The notes: a model not told the origin generated them from the letters alone. Numbered from the stretch's first letter, positions 1 through 9,695 are shown. The stretch is 64,000 nt of DNA from DLKC01 sp002478885 (GCA_046329585.1 JAXLUI010000001.1:1426001-1490000); one strand, 5' to 3'. Numbers and translations are program-made.

Positions 1-1
1 T

Positions 2-1810
2 GAATCCTACGCCCCCCCGGCAGAAGATGTACTTGTGCAGAGGATACCCGGCGATGACTACCATATGCTGATGATGGCAATTTATGCTGATTTTAAAAAG
101 CCAACATTCATCAAGGATTTTGCCGGAACCGATGTCCGCTTCAGAGATGACGGTAAAGAATTTGACAAGGTTGCGGGTGACGGCATTTACACGGCTAAAA
201 TATTTGGCGACGTAAAGGATTTCCGCAAAACCGCAATGGAAATGGATGAGGCCACAAAAAAAGCAGGCCCAATACTGCAATTTCAAAACAGGGCGCTTTA
301 CTATGGAACCAATATCTGTAACAGCGAGCCTTTTACTGCAGAAAAATTTGATGCCTACCAGGCCGTTTCCATATCAAACCTCTCTACAGGGGGCGGATTT
401 AATAAATTGATCGATTCAGTAAGAAAGAATTGCATCTTTATCACTGACCTGAAGGTAGTGGAAGACCCTACCCGCACATGGAATCCCTGCACCCAAACAG
501 GTAATATTGATGGTGCGTGGTCGTTCAAAACATTATTCAAACAACTGGCTTCCTCAGATCCCAAAAACCTGGCGAATGATTCTACCATTTCAGCTTTTGT
601 AAAAAACTGGCTTAACAATTATGCTGTCAGACGAATCATCAACAATGATACGGTTGTTCCGAGAACTTTTGTAAATGATAAAATTCTCAATCCATGGTTG
701 TCAAAAAGCCTGGCTGCAGGTGCTCCCGCAGGCCAGCTCGATATGCGTTTTGCACCATTTAAGTTAACTTCCATTGTAAACCGCTTTGATATTCGTGAAA
801 GGGATGCAGGTATTCCCGCAGGTGAGGGACGCTTTACCTTTTGCCTTATCAACAGTGCCTGCACTGCACCTGAAGAATTTACCATGGTACTTGAATATGG
901 CATCAACAAGAAAAATAATTGCGATACGCTGCAAGCCTGGGCCACACAATGGTTCAATCTCAAAAATTTTACTGTTGGCAGCGAAGCATACAACCAGGCA
1001 TTGCAAAATATTACCGAGCAATACACGAAATGCGGGCAGAATAGCAGGAAACCAAATAAAAACTGTCTAAATACAATCAGGACCAATGAGCGTGCTTTAA
1101 CCAATGCAATTCCCGCTAGATGGGAATTCAGACAGTTTATTCTTTCAGATACTACACATATGCTATTTGAATCTCCATTGCATAAAATATTCCAGGATAA
1201 ATACAATGCCCAGGTGGATAATGAAGATGTGAGAGCTATGGTTGCTTGGGTAAATGCCAATAGAAGCGGCATAAATAAAGACCAATATGACATCCCTGAT
1301 GTTGATACGGGGGCTTCAGGCACAGGCAAGAATTTTACCGCAGGTGCCGCACATATCCTGGATACACCAGTCGGTGACCCATCAGTAATGAATGTTTATC
1401 ATTGGGATGGCGGCCACTCAAAATCAAACCCCGCTATTTATATTAAAAATAGTACTACCAGGCAGGTGTTCTCACTGAACTCCTGCACAGGTTGCCATGC
1501 CGGTGAAATGCAAACCTTCTTCACCCACGTTGATCCGGTGTTCTTCGGCACACAGGCTACCCTGTCAGGGTTCCTTACCGGTACGGCAGGCAGAGGCGGA
1601 GCTATAGACTTTGACTTTAATGCCACCAACGATAGCTTTATGGTTAAAGATGCAGCGCTAAGGCCCACTGCAAGTCCTAAAATCAGGATGTTTAACGATA
1701 TCCTCAGGAGGGCAAAAGATCTTAAGGATTTCGTAGTATCACCACCTTGCGCAACGCCATTTGCGCTCCGCAACGACCTTATGTTCAGGCCGGTTGGCAT
1801 GGTGCATTAG
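2..1810 (+). CDS. Exported protein with a CxxCH haem-binding motif (5' end cut off)
   Basis: The reading frame is open from the first bases of the window, so the start and any signal peptide lie upstream; the GTG at 35 is only an internal codon. Near the N-terminus a stretch ending GDGIYT, rich in Asp and Gly, resembles the beta-sandwich 'choice-of-anchor X' type modules of secreted proteins. The C-terminal third holds CTGCH (codons 1483-1497), a single c-type haem attachment motif, so the protein is probably periplasmic or at the cell surface. The middle part has a VNRFDIRE ... GEGRFTF ... EYGI ... WA pattern that I associate with uncharacterised exported proteins. Function unknown. It ends at a TAG followed by a strong terminator. 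Confidence 0.6.
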   Translation, partial: ESYAPPAEDVLVQRIPGDDYHMLMMAIYADFKKPTFIKDFAGTDVRFRDDGKEFDKVAGDGIYTAKIFGDVKDFRKTAMEMDEATKKAGPILQFQNRALYYGTNICNSEPFTAEKFDAYQAVSISNLSTGGGFNKLIDSVRKNCIFITDLKVVEDPTRTWNPCTQTGNIDGAWSFKTLFKQLASSDPKNLANDSTISAFVKNWLNNYAVRRIINNDTVVPRTFVNDKILNPWLSKSLAAGAPAGQLDMRFAPFKLTSIVNRFDIRERDAGIPAGEGRFTFCLINSACTAPEEFTMVLEYGINKKNNCDTLQAWATQWFNLKNFTVGSEAYNQALQNITEQYTKCGQNSRKPNKNCLNTIRTNERALTNAIPARWEFRQFILSDTTHMLFESPLHKIFQDKYNAQVDNEDVRAMVAWVNANRSGINKDQYDIPDVDTGASGTGKNFTAGAAHILDTPVGDPSVMNVYHWDGGHSKSNPAIYIKNSTTRQVFSLNSCTGCHAGEMQTFFTHVDPVFFGTQATLSGFLTGTAGRGGAIDFDFNATNDSFMVKDAALRPTASPKIRMFNDILRRAKDLKDFVVSPPCATPFALRNDLMFRPVGMVH

Positions 1811-1838
1811 AAACATAAAACATCCGATAATAAACTTA

Positions 1839-1867
1839 AGCCCGGTTCCTGTAGCCGGGCTTTTTAT
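1839..1867 (+). terminator. Rho-independent terminator of the haem-motif gene
   Basis: Stem AGCCCGG (1839-1845) pairs with CCGGGCT (1855-1861) around a 9-nt loop and runs into a T-rich tail. It lies 28 bp after the stop codon of the upstream plus-strand gene. Confidence 0.85.
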
Positions 1868-1959
1868 TTACGGTCACGCGCAAAGGCCGCATACTTTTCG
1901 ATCCAAACAGAATTGAGAACAATGATTAAATAAAGTAATTATTAAGCGTGCTGCAGTTT

Positions 1960-2100
1960 TTCATAGCGTCTTTACTTGCGACGCTCCTTTCATCTCCCCA
2001 TCTTTTGGCAGCAAGCGTTGCATCGATATTCTTTCTTCCTGCTGCCCAATGCGGTGCGGTTGAACGGAGCGTCGCAACGATGTAAGATAGCCCGGTGAAA
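1960..2100. repeat. Dispersed repeat, inverted pair of C arms
   Basis: A reverse C arm (1976-1994, TTGCGACGCTCCTTTCATC) faces a forward C arm (2062-2082, GAACGGAGCGTCGCAACGATG), about 67 bp apart. The tail GCCCGGTGAAA follows the right arm. It sits between two convergent genes, and the 376-bp gap holds only this repeat and the two terminators. Confidence 0.75.
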
Positions 2101-2130
2101 GCCCGCCGACAAAAATGCATTTTATGCTAA

Positions 2131-2163
2131 TAAAAAAGAGCCGCTTTTTTGAGAAAGCGGCTC
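2131..2163 (-). terminator. Terminator of the first M4 metallopeptidase gene
   Basis: On the minus strand, GAGCCGCTTT (2163-2154) pairs with AAAGCGGCTC (2147-2138) and is followed by a T tract. It lies just past the 2187 stop codon. Confidence 0.85.
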
Positions 2164-2186
2164 CGTCTACTGGTAAGATATTTCGC

Positions 2187-4103
2187 TTATTTAACCACGA
2201 GTAATTTCACCTTTCCAATCACCACGGCATCCTGCTCAACAGTAATATAGTAGTCGCCGCTTTTTAGTTCGGCAACGCGATTCAGCGAAACTGTCTGAGC
2301 GCCTGTTTGCCTTGAACCTAACTGGTAGCTTTGTTTGCTGATGCCGGAGCGGTCATAAACTTTTACAACAACATTACCTTGGTTTACAAGATTGAATTTG
2401 ACGTTTGCCACGCTTCCACTAACCGGGTTTGGCGTAACGGTAATCAGCTGATCTGCACTTTCCGCAAAACCTGCAAAAGCAGCAGCGCCAATACCAACAG
2501 CATAAAAAGCATTCTTTACCTGGGCTACTTCATTTGACTGGCCGCCGTAAAGGTCTTTGGCAGACTGGATGCAGGCTGCTCTCCAGTTAGAATATTTTGA
2601 AGTTGGCGTGAGATAAACTGTTTCTGAACGGTAAAGTATCTGGTCAGCCTTGGAAAGGCCAATACCTGTTACGTTGTAAGCATTACCCTTATCATTTGTT
2701 CCGGTGCCGCCATCAACAAGCAGGTAAAACATGAAATTTCCAACGCCGCTTAATACATGCACATCGGCATTGGCTTTCCAGTACAGTCCACCGTAAGTAT
2801 CCGGTTGCTGAAATGCGTTCGGATTGCTCATATCACGGATGAACCAATTCATATCGTTGCTCAACCTCCAGTCTTTATCAGTTGGCTTTGCCCAAAACTG
2901 CACTGATTTCCCCATAATATCACTCATACTTTCATTCATGCCTCCGGATTCTCCGCTATAGTTTAGGTTGCTGGAATATTGCGTAACGCCGTGAGTTAAT
3001 TCATGACCGGTGACGTCGATGCCCGTAACGCCATAGCCGGAACCGCCGGAACGTTTTCCATAGTTCATTGCAGTTCCACTCCAGCTTGCGTTATCCTTAT
3101 AAAGAAAACCACCTTTGTTTACGTAACTAACCAGGGCAAAACCCGCATTGTCGACACTGTTCCGGTTAAAATTAGTAAGGTAGAAATCGTATGTTTTTGA
3201 AACACCCCAATGTGCATCCAAAGCATTCTGGTCTGGCAGGGCCAGGTTCCAGTTGGCAGATGTATTGGTATAGTCAGTTCCGTTAAGCCCCGCATCGCCG
3301 TGGAAAGTAATAATTCCATTGCCTCTTGTATAATCTCTTAACCTGAATGCGTTGGTGCCGGTTTGGTCTGAGTGTATGGTTTGTGTTCCACTGTAAACAG
3401 TATTAGCGGTACCCGTAGCGTCGGTGGTATGCATGCGTTCTTTGCGGCCAAGTATTTCGCCGGTTTTAACATCAACAAAATAATAAGCACGGCTTTCCGG
3501 CTCTGACGCATAAATATCAATCTTATAAGCCAGGCGCAAGGCCTTGGGATTTAAATCGCTGCCAATGTTAAACCATACCTTTTCCGGCTTTGGATAATAG
3601 CTTGCCTGCGCATCCCGCAGTTGTTCTTTATAGGCAGCTTCCATTTCCTTTATCTGCCACATAAAAGTCTTGGCGCCGGTATTTTGTGCAGCCCTTTCAA
3701 TGGCATTTTTTGGATCGATGGCGGTAGACTTTAATTGCTGGGCAGCGGTTGCATCAAAATCCGTGATTGCCGAACTGCTTACGGAAACAATTTTACCGTC
3801 TTTCACATGTGCAATCAGCATTGAACTTTCTACCGGAACTCCCTGGTAAGTTTGAACATACCGGTAGTGGGTATAGCCAAGTGCATCTTTTTCTGTACTG
3901 ATTAATTTAAGACCCGAATTTGCATCAAGGCCTAATATTTCCCTGGCTTTTTCAGGTTTGAATGCAACCTGCTGCTGAACAGTAAACTCGGTGAATTGCT
4001 TTGCGAGCCCTGCATCACCTTTCATGGATTTAAGCAAACTGTTTTGGGAATGCGCCTGCATCACAAAGACAAGCAACCCAAGGGTAAGTAACCTTTTTTT
4101 CAT
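2187..4103 (-). CDS. Secreted M4-family (thermolysin-like) metallopeptidase with T9SS sorting domain
   Basis: 638 residues. A signal peptide (about 1-19, ending in HSQ) is followed by an FTP/PepSY-type propeptide (about 20-220), which in this family acts as chaperone and inhibitor. The catalytic domain has HELTH at 367-371 (zinc ligands His367 and His371, catalytic Glu368), the third zinc ligand Glu391 in NESMSD, and catalytic His449 in DVHVLSGVGN. The last ~85 residues (VTPNPVSG ... LLVVK) form a type A T9SS C-terminal domain, predicting export across the outer membrane and surface attachment or release. It is a different lineage from the two duplicated M4 genes at 15.2 and 24.2 kb, lacking their Cys-containing linker. 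It stands alone with its own terminator. Confidence 0.93.
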   Translation of the reverse strand: MKKRLLTLGLLVFVMQAHSQNSLLKSMKGDAGLAKQFTEFTVQQQVAFKPEKAREILGLDANSGLKLISTEKDALGYTHYRYVQTYQGVPVESSMLIAHVKDGKIVSVSSSAITDFDATAAQQLKSTAIDPKNAIERAAQNTGAKTFMWQIKEMEAAYKEQLRDAQASYYPKPEKVWFNIGSDLNPKALRLAYKIDIYASEPESRAYYFVDVKTGEILGRKERMHTTDATGTANTVYSGTQTIHSDQTGTNAFRLRDYTRGNGIITFHGDAGLNGTDYTNTSANWNLALPDQNALDAHWGVSKTYDFYLTNFNRNSVDNAGFALVSYVNKGGFLYKDNASWSGTAMNYGKRSGGSGYGVTGIDVTGHELTHGVTQYSSNLNYSGESGGMNESMSDIMGKSVQFWAKPTDKDWRLSNDMNWFIRDMSNPNAFQQPDTYGGLYWKANADVHVLSGVGNFMFYLLVDGGTGTNDKGNAYNVTGIGLSKADQILYRSETVYLTPTSKYSNWRAACIQSAKDLYGGQSNEVAQVKNAFYAVGIGAAAFAGFAESADQLITVTPNPVSGSVANVKFNLVNQGNVVVKVYDRSGISKQSYQLGSRQTGAQTVSLNRVAELKSGDYYITVEQDAVVIGKVKLLVVK

Positions 4104-4361
4104 GTTGTTTATATTTTAATTGAGCAATAAAAAACCTAAACCACAGGTGTTACAGTTAGCAAATGATCTTTGGAGGAGTACCAATCATAAGACTGATCAA
4201 AATAATACCGGAAATAAACGCTTAAACAATAGAACCTTTAAAAAACAAACATATGTAAGTTATGTTACAAAAAAAACTGATTTTTAAGAGCGAGGTAAAA
4301 ATTAATGCTCCCGAAATAATCCCATTGAAAATTCACTTGTTTTAACTACCGGGACGCAGTT

Positions 4362-4994
4362 TTACTTGTCTTCATAACCATCGGTAAGCCCCCGGGTTAT
4401 TTCGTTCAGCCTTTCAATTTTTGCGGTAAAATCACCTTTTAAGCGATCGCGTATTTGCTGCATGTTTTGTAACAACGTTTCCATTTCAGCGGGCAGCAAC
4501 TCGTTGAACATTTCTTTTAACCGCTTAGCAATGGTGGGTGATTTTCCATTGGTAGAAATGGCGATCCTGAGGTTGCCTTTGGTAACGATGGAACCAAGAT
4601 AAAAATCGCAGAGTGAAGGCTTGTCGGCTACATTAATCAGTTTTCCTTTTTGTTTGGCATGGTTGCGGATGAGCTCACTTGTAGGTATATCGTTAACTGC
4701 GGCGATAACCAGGTCGCAATCGTCGAGATCTGTTGACTGGTATTCCCTTACATGAATCTCAACATTTGGAAATTGCTTTGCATATGCGGCAAAGTTGCTA
4801 AACACCTCTTTCGCTATGACCGTCACCTTTGTTGCGGGAGCATTGTTTTGAACGGCCTGCAATTTTTCGAGGGCAACATTGCCGCCGCCTATAAGCAACA
4901 GGTGCATTTGCTCCAGCTTTAAAAAAACAGGAAAGAGGTGGTTACCCTCTAAAGCGGGCCCACTATCTGTATTTTGTGTCTCTGGTATTTGCAT
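4362..4994 (-). CDS. Precorrin-2 dehydrogenase (siroheme synthase N-terminal type)
   Basis: 210 residues matching the N-terminal half of CysG, or Met8p/SirC. The NAD-binding Rossmann loop GGGNVALEK lies near residue 37, and AAVND carries the Asp that in CysG and Met8p serves catalysis. The family oxidises precorrin-2 to sirohydrochlorin; some members also insert Fe2+. Whether this one chelates iron cannot be told from the sequence. It is the last gene of the siroheme/sulfite operon and supplies the CysI cofactor. A repeat arm lies in the gap before it. The methyltransferase half of CysG is a separate gene at 8673-9530. Confidence 0.88.
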   Translation of the reverse strand: MQIPETQNTDSGPALEGNHLFPVFLKLEQMHLLLIGGGNVALEKLQAVQNNAPATKVTVIAKEVFSNFAAYAKQFPNVEIHVREYQSTDLDDCDLVIAAVNDIPTSELIRNHAKQKGKLINVADKPSLCDFYLGSIVTKGNLRIAISTNGKSPTIAKRLKEMFNELLPAEMETLLQNMQQIRDRLKGDFTAKIERLNEITRGLTDGYEDK

Positions 4995-5015
4995 GGTACC
5001 GATGTTTATTTTGCA

Positions 5016-5070
5016 GCCGAAGTGTGCGACGCAACGAAGCTAAATAAAGCTGCAAAGCCGGGATCATAAT
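5016..5070 (+). repeat. Dispersed repeat, single forward A arm
   Basis: Arm AGTGTGCGACGCAACGAAGC at 5021-5040 and tail GCCGGGATCATAAT at 5057-5070. It lies between cysI and the precorrin-2 dehydrogenase gene, so it is probably transcribed within the operon mRNA. Confidence 0.75.
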
Positions 5071-5123
5071 TTTTCAACTATTTCCCGGCTTTAAATTTTG
5101 CTGTAAAAATCTTCAGTAGCAGG

Positions 5124-6779
5124 CTACACGACCCCTTCCCTTACCACGAAATCGCCAAAGGACTCATTCTTTTGCCTGCCGGCTGCAAACTTTGCGAAAA
5201 GCTGATCGAGCTCGTTGAGTATCTCCGTTTCATCAAGATTCTCTTTATAAATTTTGTTCAGCCGCTCGCCGATTACATCAGCGCCGAGATGCATATTGTA
5301 ACGGCCGTAGGCGGTGCCAACAAAACCAATCTCAGAAATATAAGGCCTTGCGCAGCCATTGGGGCAGCCGGTCATACGGATGCCGATACCTTCGTTTTGC
5401 AACTTGTGTTTTGCAAGTGCCGTTTCAATTTTTGTGATGAGTGAAGGCAGGTAACGCTGCGCCTCTGCCAGGGCGAGGGGACAAGTATTAAACGCGACGC
5501 AGGCCAGCGAATTTCTGCGTATGGGCGAGGCTGCGTTCGTGCTGGCAACCACACCATACCTTTCAAGAATTTCTTCAACAAATGCCTTGTCTGCAGCCTT
5601 AATATCACTTACGATCAAATTCTGGTTGGCTGTAAATCTGAACTGAGCCTTTCGTGCTTCCGCAATTTCGAGGAATGCCTGTTTCATCTTAAGGTCACCT
5701 TCATCAAGCACGCGGCCGCTCTCCACGAAAGCGGTATAATACCAAAGCCCTTCATGATTTTGGTGCCAGCCGTATTCATCGTGTCGATGCGTAAACAGCA
5801 CCTTTTTTGCCGGGGCAAATTTTATAGTGCTGCGTTTTTCTACTTCAGCTTTGAAAACATCAATACCCATGCGGTCGATGGTATATTTTAGGCGCGATAA
5901 TTTGCGGTCACTGCGGTTGCCAAAGTCTCTTTGTGTAGTAGCTATCTCGTAAACTACTTTAAGCAGGTCGTCTTTGTCAACATAACCAAAAACAGACGCC
6001 AGGCGGGGGTAGGTTTCTTTATTGCCGTGCGTGGCACCCATACCGCCGCCTGCAGCCACATTAAATCCTGTTAGCTTATGATTTTCAATAATAGCTGTAA
6101 GGCCAATATCATTGGTATAAAGATCAACATCATTGTATGGAGGAATGGCGATAGCTATCTTAAATTTCCTGGGCAGGTAACGGTCCTGGTACAGCGGATC
6201 CTCTTCTGTTGTTTCAACAAGCTTTTCATCGTCGAGCCATATTTCGTACCATGCTTTTGTTTTAGGCAACAGCGCCGTACTTATTTTATCAGCATACCGA
6301 AACACCTCTTCATGTATAGGTGAAAACTTAGGATGCGCACTGCAGGTAACATTCCTGTTTACATCGCCGCAGGCAGCGATGGAATCAAGATGCTCTTTAT
6401 TAAAGCCTGCGATCATAGGCTTCACGTGATTCTTTAAAACGCCATGCAGTTGCACGGTTTGGCGGGTTGTAATTTTTATAACACCGGTTGAATGCTCGCC
6501 GGCGATATGATGCAGCGCTTCCCAGTTTTGCGCGGTAAGCAAACCTCCCGGCAAGCGCAGCCGGATCATGTACGAATACAAACGTTCCAGCTTTTTCGCA
6601 GCACGTTCTTCACGCCTGTCGCGATCGTCCTGCATATACATGCCATGAAATTTCACCAGTGTCTGGTCATCTTCACGAATAGCGCCGGTATGCTCATCGA
6701 GCAGGCTTTCTTTCAAAGTACCACGTAAACCCTGGCTGGCCTTTTTTATTTTTTCAACAGGTGATTCATTTTGTGCCAT
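5124..6779 (-). CDS. cysI: Assimilatory sulfite reductase, siroheme/4Fe-4S subunit
   Basis: 551 residues, slightly shorter than the ~570-residue enterobacterial CysI. The four Cys that bind the 4Fe-4S/siroheme centre are Cys427 and Cys433 (ACVAFNTCPL) and Cys472 and Cys476 (TGCPNGC), with the same spacing as in E. coli. Arginine- and lysine-rich siroheme and substrate-binding segments of the nitrite/sulfite reductase fold are present. It reduces sulfite to sulfide with electrons from CysJ, encoded next upstream. The cytoplasmic enzyme feeds cysteine synthesis. The ATG at 6779 is chosen because the conserved N-terminus begins there. Confidence 0.95.
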   Translation of the reverse strand: MAQNESPVEKIKKASQGLRGTLKESLLDEHTGAIREDDQTLVKFHGMYMQDDRDRREERAAKKLERLYSYMIRLRLPGGLLTAQNWEALHHIAGEHSTGVIKITTRQTVQLHGVLKNHVKPMIAGFNKEHLDSIAACGDVNRNVTCSAHPKFSPIHEEVFRYADKISTALLPKTKAWYEIWLDDEKLVETTEEDPLYQDRYLPRKFKIAIAIPPYNDVDLYTNDIGLTAIIENHKLTGFNVAAGGGMGATHGNKETYPRLASVFGYVDKDDLLKVVYEIATTQRDFGNRSDRKLSRLKYTIDRMGIDVFKAEVEKRSTIKFAPAKKVLFTHRHDEYGWHQNHEGLWYYTAFVESGRVLDEGDLKMKQAFLEIAEARKAQFRFTANQNLIVSDIKAADKAFVEEILERYGVVASTNAASPIRRNSLACVAFNTCPLALAEAQRYLPSLITKIETALAKHKLQNEGIGIRMTGCPNGCARPYISEIGFVGTAYGRYNMHLGADVIGERLNKIYKENLDETEILNELDQLFAKFAAGRQKNESFGDFVVREGVV

Positions 6780-6881
6780 GGTATGTTATAAGTTTTAAAT
6801 GATCAGTAGTAGTTTTTTTGTTCCGGGTTTTATCCGGTGATCCTCGCCTTTGGTGATACATTGCCAAACAGGGAACCAACA

Positions 6882-6901
6882 GTACAAGAGTGCGACGCAA
6901 C
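6882..6901 (+). repeat. Dispersed repeat, single forward A arm
   Basis: GTACAAGAGTGCGACGCAAC, a full A arm, in the 182-bp gap between cysJ and cysI. The tail is degenerate here. Like the copy at 5016 it should lie inside the operon transcript. Confidence 0.75.
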
Positions 6902-6961
6902 AACTGCTTAATGCCTGTTCAAAATTCTGGTCCGTAATTTTAGCTGCATATACGATTTTTG

Positions 6962-8689
6962 CTAATAGACGTCTTTATGATAACGACCCTCTTCTTTCAT
7001 ATTTGCGAGAAACGCTGTTGCGGCTTCTGCCGGAATATTTTTGTGCGCTGCAATAATTTTGATCAATGTATTTTCTACGTCAACACTCATCGGGTCTTTT
7101 GATCCGCAAACATAAACGTTGGCACCGGCTTCAATCCATTGATACAACTCGGTTGCATGTTGCTCCATCTTATGCTGCACATATATTTTTTCCTGCTGAT
7201 CGCGGCTGAATGCCGTGTTCAGTTTTGTAAGCACGCCCGTGTCTTTAAGCGCAAGCAGATCGGTCTGGTATAAAAAGTCAGACACAAAATGTTGCTCGCC
7301 AAAGAAAAGCCAGTTGCGGCCACCAGCTGATTTCGCATCGCGTTCAAAAAGAAAGGAACGGAATGGAGCTATACCGGTGCCCGGCCCGATCATGATCATG
7401 TCTGCCGAAGGCTCGGGAAGTCTGAATGAATTATTCTTCTGCACATACACATCAAGGATATCGCCTTCTTTAAGCGACCCGAGAAAATCTGAGCAAAGCC
7501 CGAAACGCTTTTGCTCGTCTACCAAAAAAGAAATACGGCTCACCGTAATGTGCACTTCGTTATCGCCATGAGCCGCAGGTGAGGAGGCTATCGAATACAA
7601 TCGTGGCCTTATCGGCTCCATAAACGATAACAGCTTTTGAATATCTACTGCGCCATCAGGCGGATAAATGCGCAACAAATCGGCGAGGTCCATTCTTATC
7701 TGCGGAATCTCTTTGTTCATCGATTTCGCATATAGCTGTACCGTGCGTGCCGGCAAATACTGGAGATTCATTTTGCTCCGCAGGATGTCAGATATCTTAT
7801 GTTGCTGCTGATCACGGAAAACAAATTTTTCATCCCCTTTCAATTTCAAAAGATCGAGCACCCGGTGCACAGCGGCATTGCTGTTTCTTGCTACGATACC
7901 CAGCGAGTCGCCGGGTTCGTAAACAATCTTTTCGTCTGTTGTTATTTCTATGTGATAAATCTCTTTATTGGAACCGCGGTCGTTCAGGTTAATGATACTT
8001 GCTACAGCTCCTTCGTATGTTTTCTTTCCAGCCTTTGCAGGTTTTTCCTTTACGGTAATGGCAGCGGGTTTGCCGCTGTCAAATGCCAATGCGGCGGTTA
8101 GCAGTTCTCCTATCCAGTCGTTGGCATCGGCTTCAAAATCGGTATCACATCTTTTCAGCGGAACAATTCGCCTGCCGCCGAGTTGGTGAAGACGCTTGTC
8201 AACATCTTCCCCTGTTTTGCAAAATAATGGGTAAGCAGAATCTCCCAATGCCAGCACACCATATTTGAGTTGGTTGAGCGCCGGGGAGTTTTCATGAATA
8301 TGATCATAGAACTTTTTTGCCGCCGCCGGTGGCTCACCATCACCCTGTGTGCTGATCACAATGATCATATAAGATTCTTTGGAAAGGTCAGCAACACGGT
8401 ATTGGTCGAGACTTTTGAGCTTTGCCTGCACACCCTGTTTTTTCAGGCGGTTGCTGAAATCGGTAGCAACTTTTTTCGAGTTACCGGTTTCAGTTCCATA
8501 AACAACGGTACACGCCGGCATTACAAATGAGGCGTCCTGCACAAACTCTTTTGCTGCAGGCTCGGCACCGGGCAGGCTTTGTTGTGATGCGGTAAATGCA
8601 GCAATATACCCGCTGATCCAAATCAGTTCATCCCTTGAAGCGCCTTTTAGTATTTCATTCAGCGACTGTAATTTAGGCCCTGCTAACAT
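6962..8689 (-). CDS. cysJ: Sulfite reductase flavoprotein subunit (NADPH)
   Basis: 575 residues with the three-part diflavin layout. A flavodoxin-like FMN domain has the phosphate loop GTETGNSKK near residue 65. A FAD domain has RLYSIASSP near 365. An NADPH domain has GPGTGIAPFRSF near 435 and YVCGSKDPM near 535. The C-terminus ends in RYHKDVY, the typical aromatic end of this family. It passes electrons from NADPH through FAD and FMN to CysI. The ATG overlaps the end of the SUMT gene by 17 bp, so the two are translationally coupled. Confidence 0.95.
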   Translation of the reverse strand: MLAGPKLQSLNEILKGASRDELIWISGYIAAFTASQQSLPGAEPAAKEFVQDASFVMPACTVVYGTETGNSKKVATDFSNRLKKQGVQAKLKSLDQYRVADLSKESYMIIVISTQGDGEPPAAAKKFYDHIHENSPALNQLKYGVLALGDSAYPLFCKTGEDVDKRLHQLGGRRIVPLKRCDTDFEADANDWIGELLTAALAFDSGKPAAITVKEKPAKAGKKTYEGAVASIINLNDRGSNKEIYHIEITTDEKIVYEPGDSLGIVARNSNAAVHRVLDLLKLKGDEKFVFRDQQQHKISDILRSKMNLQYLPARTVQLYAKSMNKEIPQIRMDLADLLRIYPPDGAVDIQKLLSFMEPIRPRLYSIASSPAAHGDNEVHITVSRISFLVDEQKRFGLCSDFLGSLKEGDILDVYVQKNNSFRLPEPSADMIMIGPGTGIAPFRSFLFERDAKSAGGRNWLFFGEQHFVSDFLYQTDLLALKDTGVLTKLNTAFSRDQQEKIYVQHKMEQHATELYQWIEAGANVYVCGSKDPMSVDVENTLIKIIAAHKNIPAEAATAFLANMKEEGRYHKDVY

Positions 8690-9530
8690 GCGATGTTTGT
8701 TGTATAGTATTGATTAATGAAATTAGTTCGGGATAATTCTGCAACGGTTTAAAGTAAGGCACTCGCTCGTTGTCGTTGGGCAACCATGCAAACTGTTGAT
8801 AAAGGCTGGTGACCTTGCCCATCACCAGTAAAGACGGGCTAATAAATTCCTGGTGAACAGGAAAATTATTAAAGCCACCCAAAGTAAACTCCTGCACATG
8901 CTGGTTTGCTGTTGTTGCCTGCTCAATTACAAGAAATGGAATACGTTCATCTGCACCGGCATTTAAAAGGTTACTTACCAGTTGCGGCAATGCATTCCCT
9001 GTCATATAAAACACCAATGTGTCTTCAAAGGCGGCAAGCTGTTTCCAGGAATCATCCGGGATAATTGTGTCGGCATAATAAGTTAATACCCGCACACCAA
9101 CCGAAAACCCTCTTGCCGTCAGCGGCACGCCTGTATATGCCGATGCGCCGGATAAAGCAGTAATGCCGGGTATTATCTCATATGCTATTCCATGATTATT
9201 AACAGTAATCAGTTCGTCGAGTACATTGGAATACAAAGCCACATCGCCTCCTTTTAACCGAACCACTTTTTTGTAAGCCGCAGCAAATTGCACAATAATA
9301 TCGTTGATCTCGGGTTGAGGCGTGGAGGCATTGCTCCTTCCCTGCTTGCCTACCGGTATTACGATTGCCGCTGCATTTACATGCTGCCGGATAATTGCCT
9401 CGCTCACCAACCTGTCTGTGATCACTACCTCGGCTTCTGACAGGATGCGGGCCGCTTTCAACGTAAGCAGCTCAGGATCACCGGGGCCTGCACCTATAAA
9501 ATAAACTTTCCCATATTTTCTGTCGTTCAT
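8673..9530 (-). CDS. cobA: Uroporphyrinogen-III C-methyltransferase (SUMT)
   Basis: 285 residues. The N-terminal SAM-binding signature VYFIGAGPGDPELLT and the segment RLKGGDVALYS are diagnostic of uroporphyrinogen-III methyltransferases. The product, precorrin-2, goes to the dehydrogenase at 4362. It is the first full gene of the operon. Its start codon abuts a palindrome (9531-9553), and it is preceded by a terminator and a Cys-rich leader peptide. The name could equally be sumT or cysG (C-terminal part). Confidence 0.93.
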   Translation of the reverse strand: MNDRKYGKVYFIGAGPGDPELLTLKAARILSEAEVVITDRLVSEAIIRQHVNAAAIVIPVGKQGRSNASTPQPEINDIIVQFAAAYKKVVRLKGGDVALYSNVLDELITVNNHGIAYEIIPGITALSGASAYTGVPLTARGFSVGVRVLTYYADTIIPDDSWKQLAAFEDTLVFYMTGNALPQLVSNLLNAGADERIPFLVIEQATTANQHVQEFTLGGFNNFPVHQEFISPSLLVMGKVTSLYQQFAWLPNDNERVPYFKPLQNYPELISLINTIQQTSHVSRA

Positions 9531-9553
9531 TAGTCTACAATTTTGGTAGATTA
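9531..9553. promoter_or_regulatory. Operator-like palindrome at the cobA start codon
   Basis: TAGTCTAC-N7-GTAGATTA, an inverted repeat of two 8-bp halves with one mismatch, directly before the cobA ATG. The left half plus the start codon is repeated at 9771-9781. It could bind a dimeric repressor or act in translation; the regulator is not encoded in the window. Confidence 0.5.
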
Positions 9554-9559
9554 AATCAT

Positions 9560-9597
9560 AAAATAAAAAGCCCGCATCAAAGGCTGCTCACGCAGGC
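9560..9597 (-). terminator. Candidate attenuator terminator in the sulfite-operon leader
   Basis: On the minus strand GCCTGC (9597-9592) can pair with GCGGGC (9575-9570), one pair being G-U, followed at once by TTTTTATTTT. It lies between the Cys-rich leader ORF and cobA, where an attenuator terminator is expected. The stem is short with a 16-nt loop, so strength is uncertain. Confidence 0.6.
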
Positions 9598-9695
9598 GCC
9601 GGATTTAAAATGCTGTTGCTTTATAAAATGCTTCATAAATAAGTTTGTAAAGTTGAAATAAAAAGGGAAATGGGCAGACTAACTGGTTGAATGCA

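Noticed and set aside
619..1329. Long minus-strand open frame of 236 codons
   Set aside because: It is antisense to the haem-motif protein frame and has no recognisable domain.
5488..5505. TGCGTCGCG-type string inside cysI, like a repeat arm
   Set aside because: It encodes the conserved ACVAF motif of CysI, and the flanking arm bases do not match.
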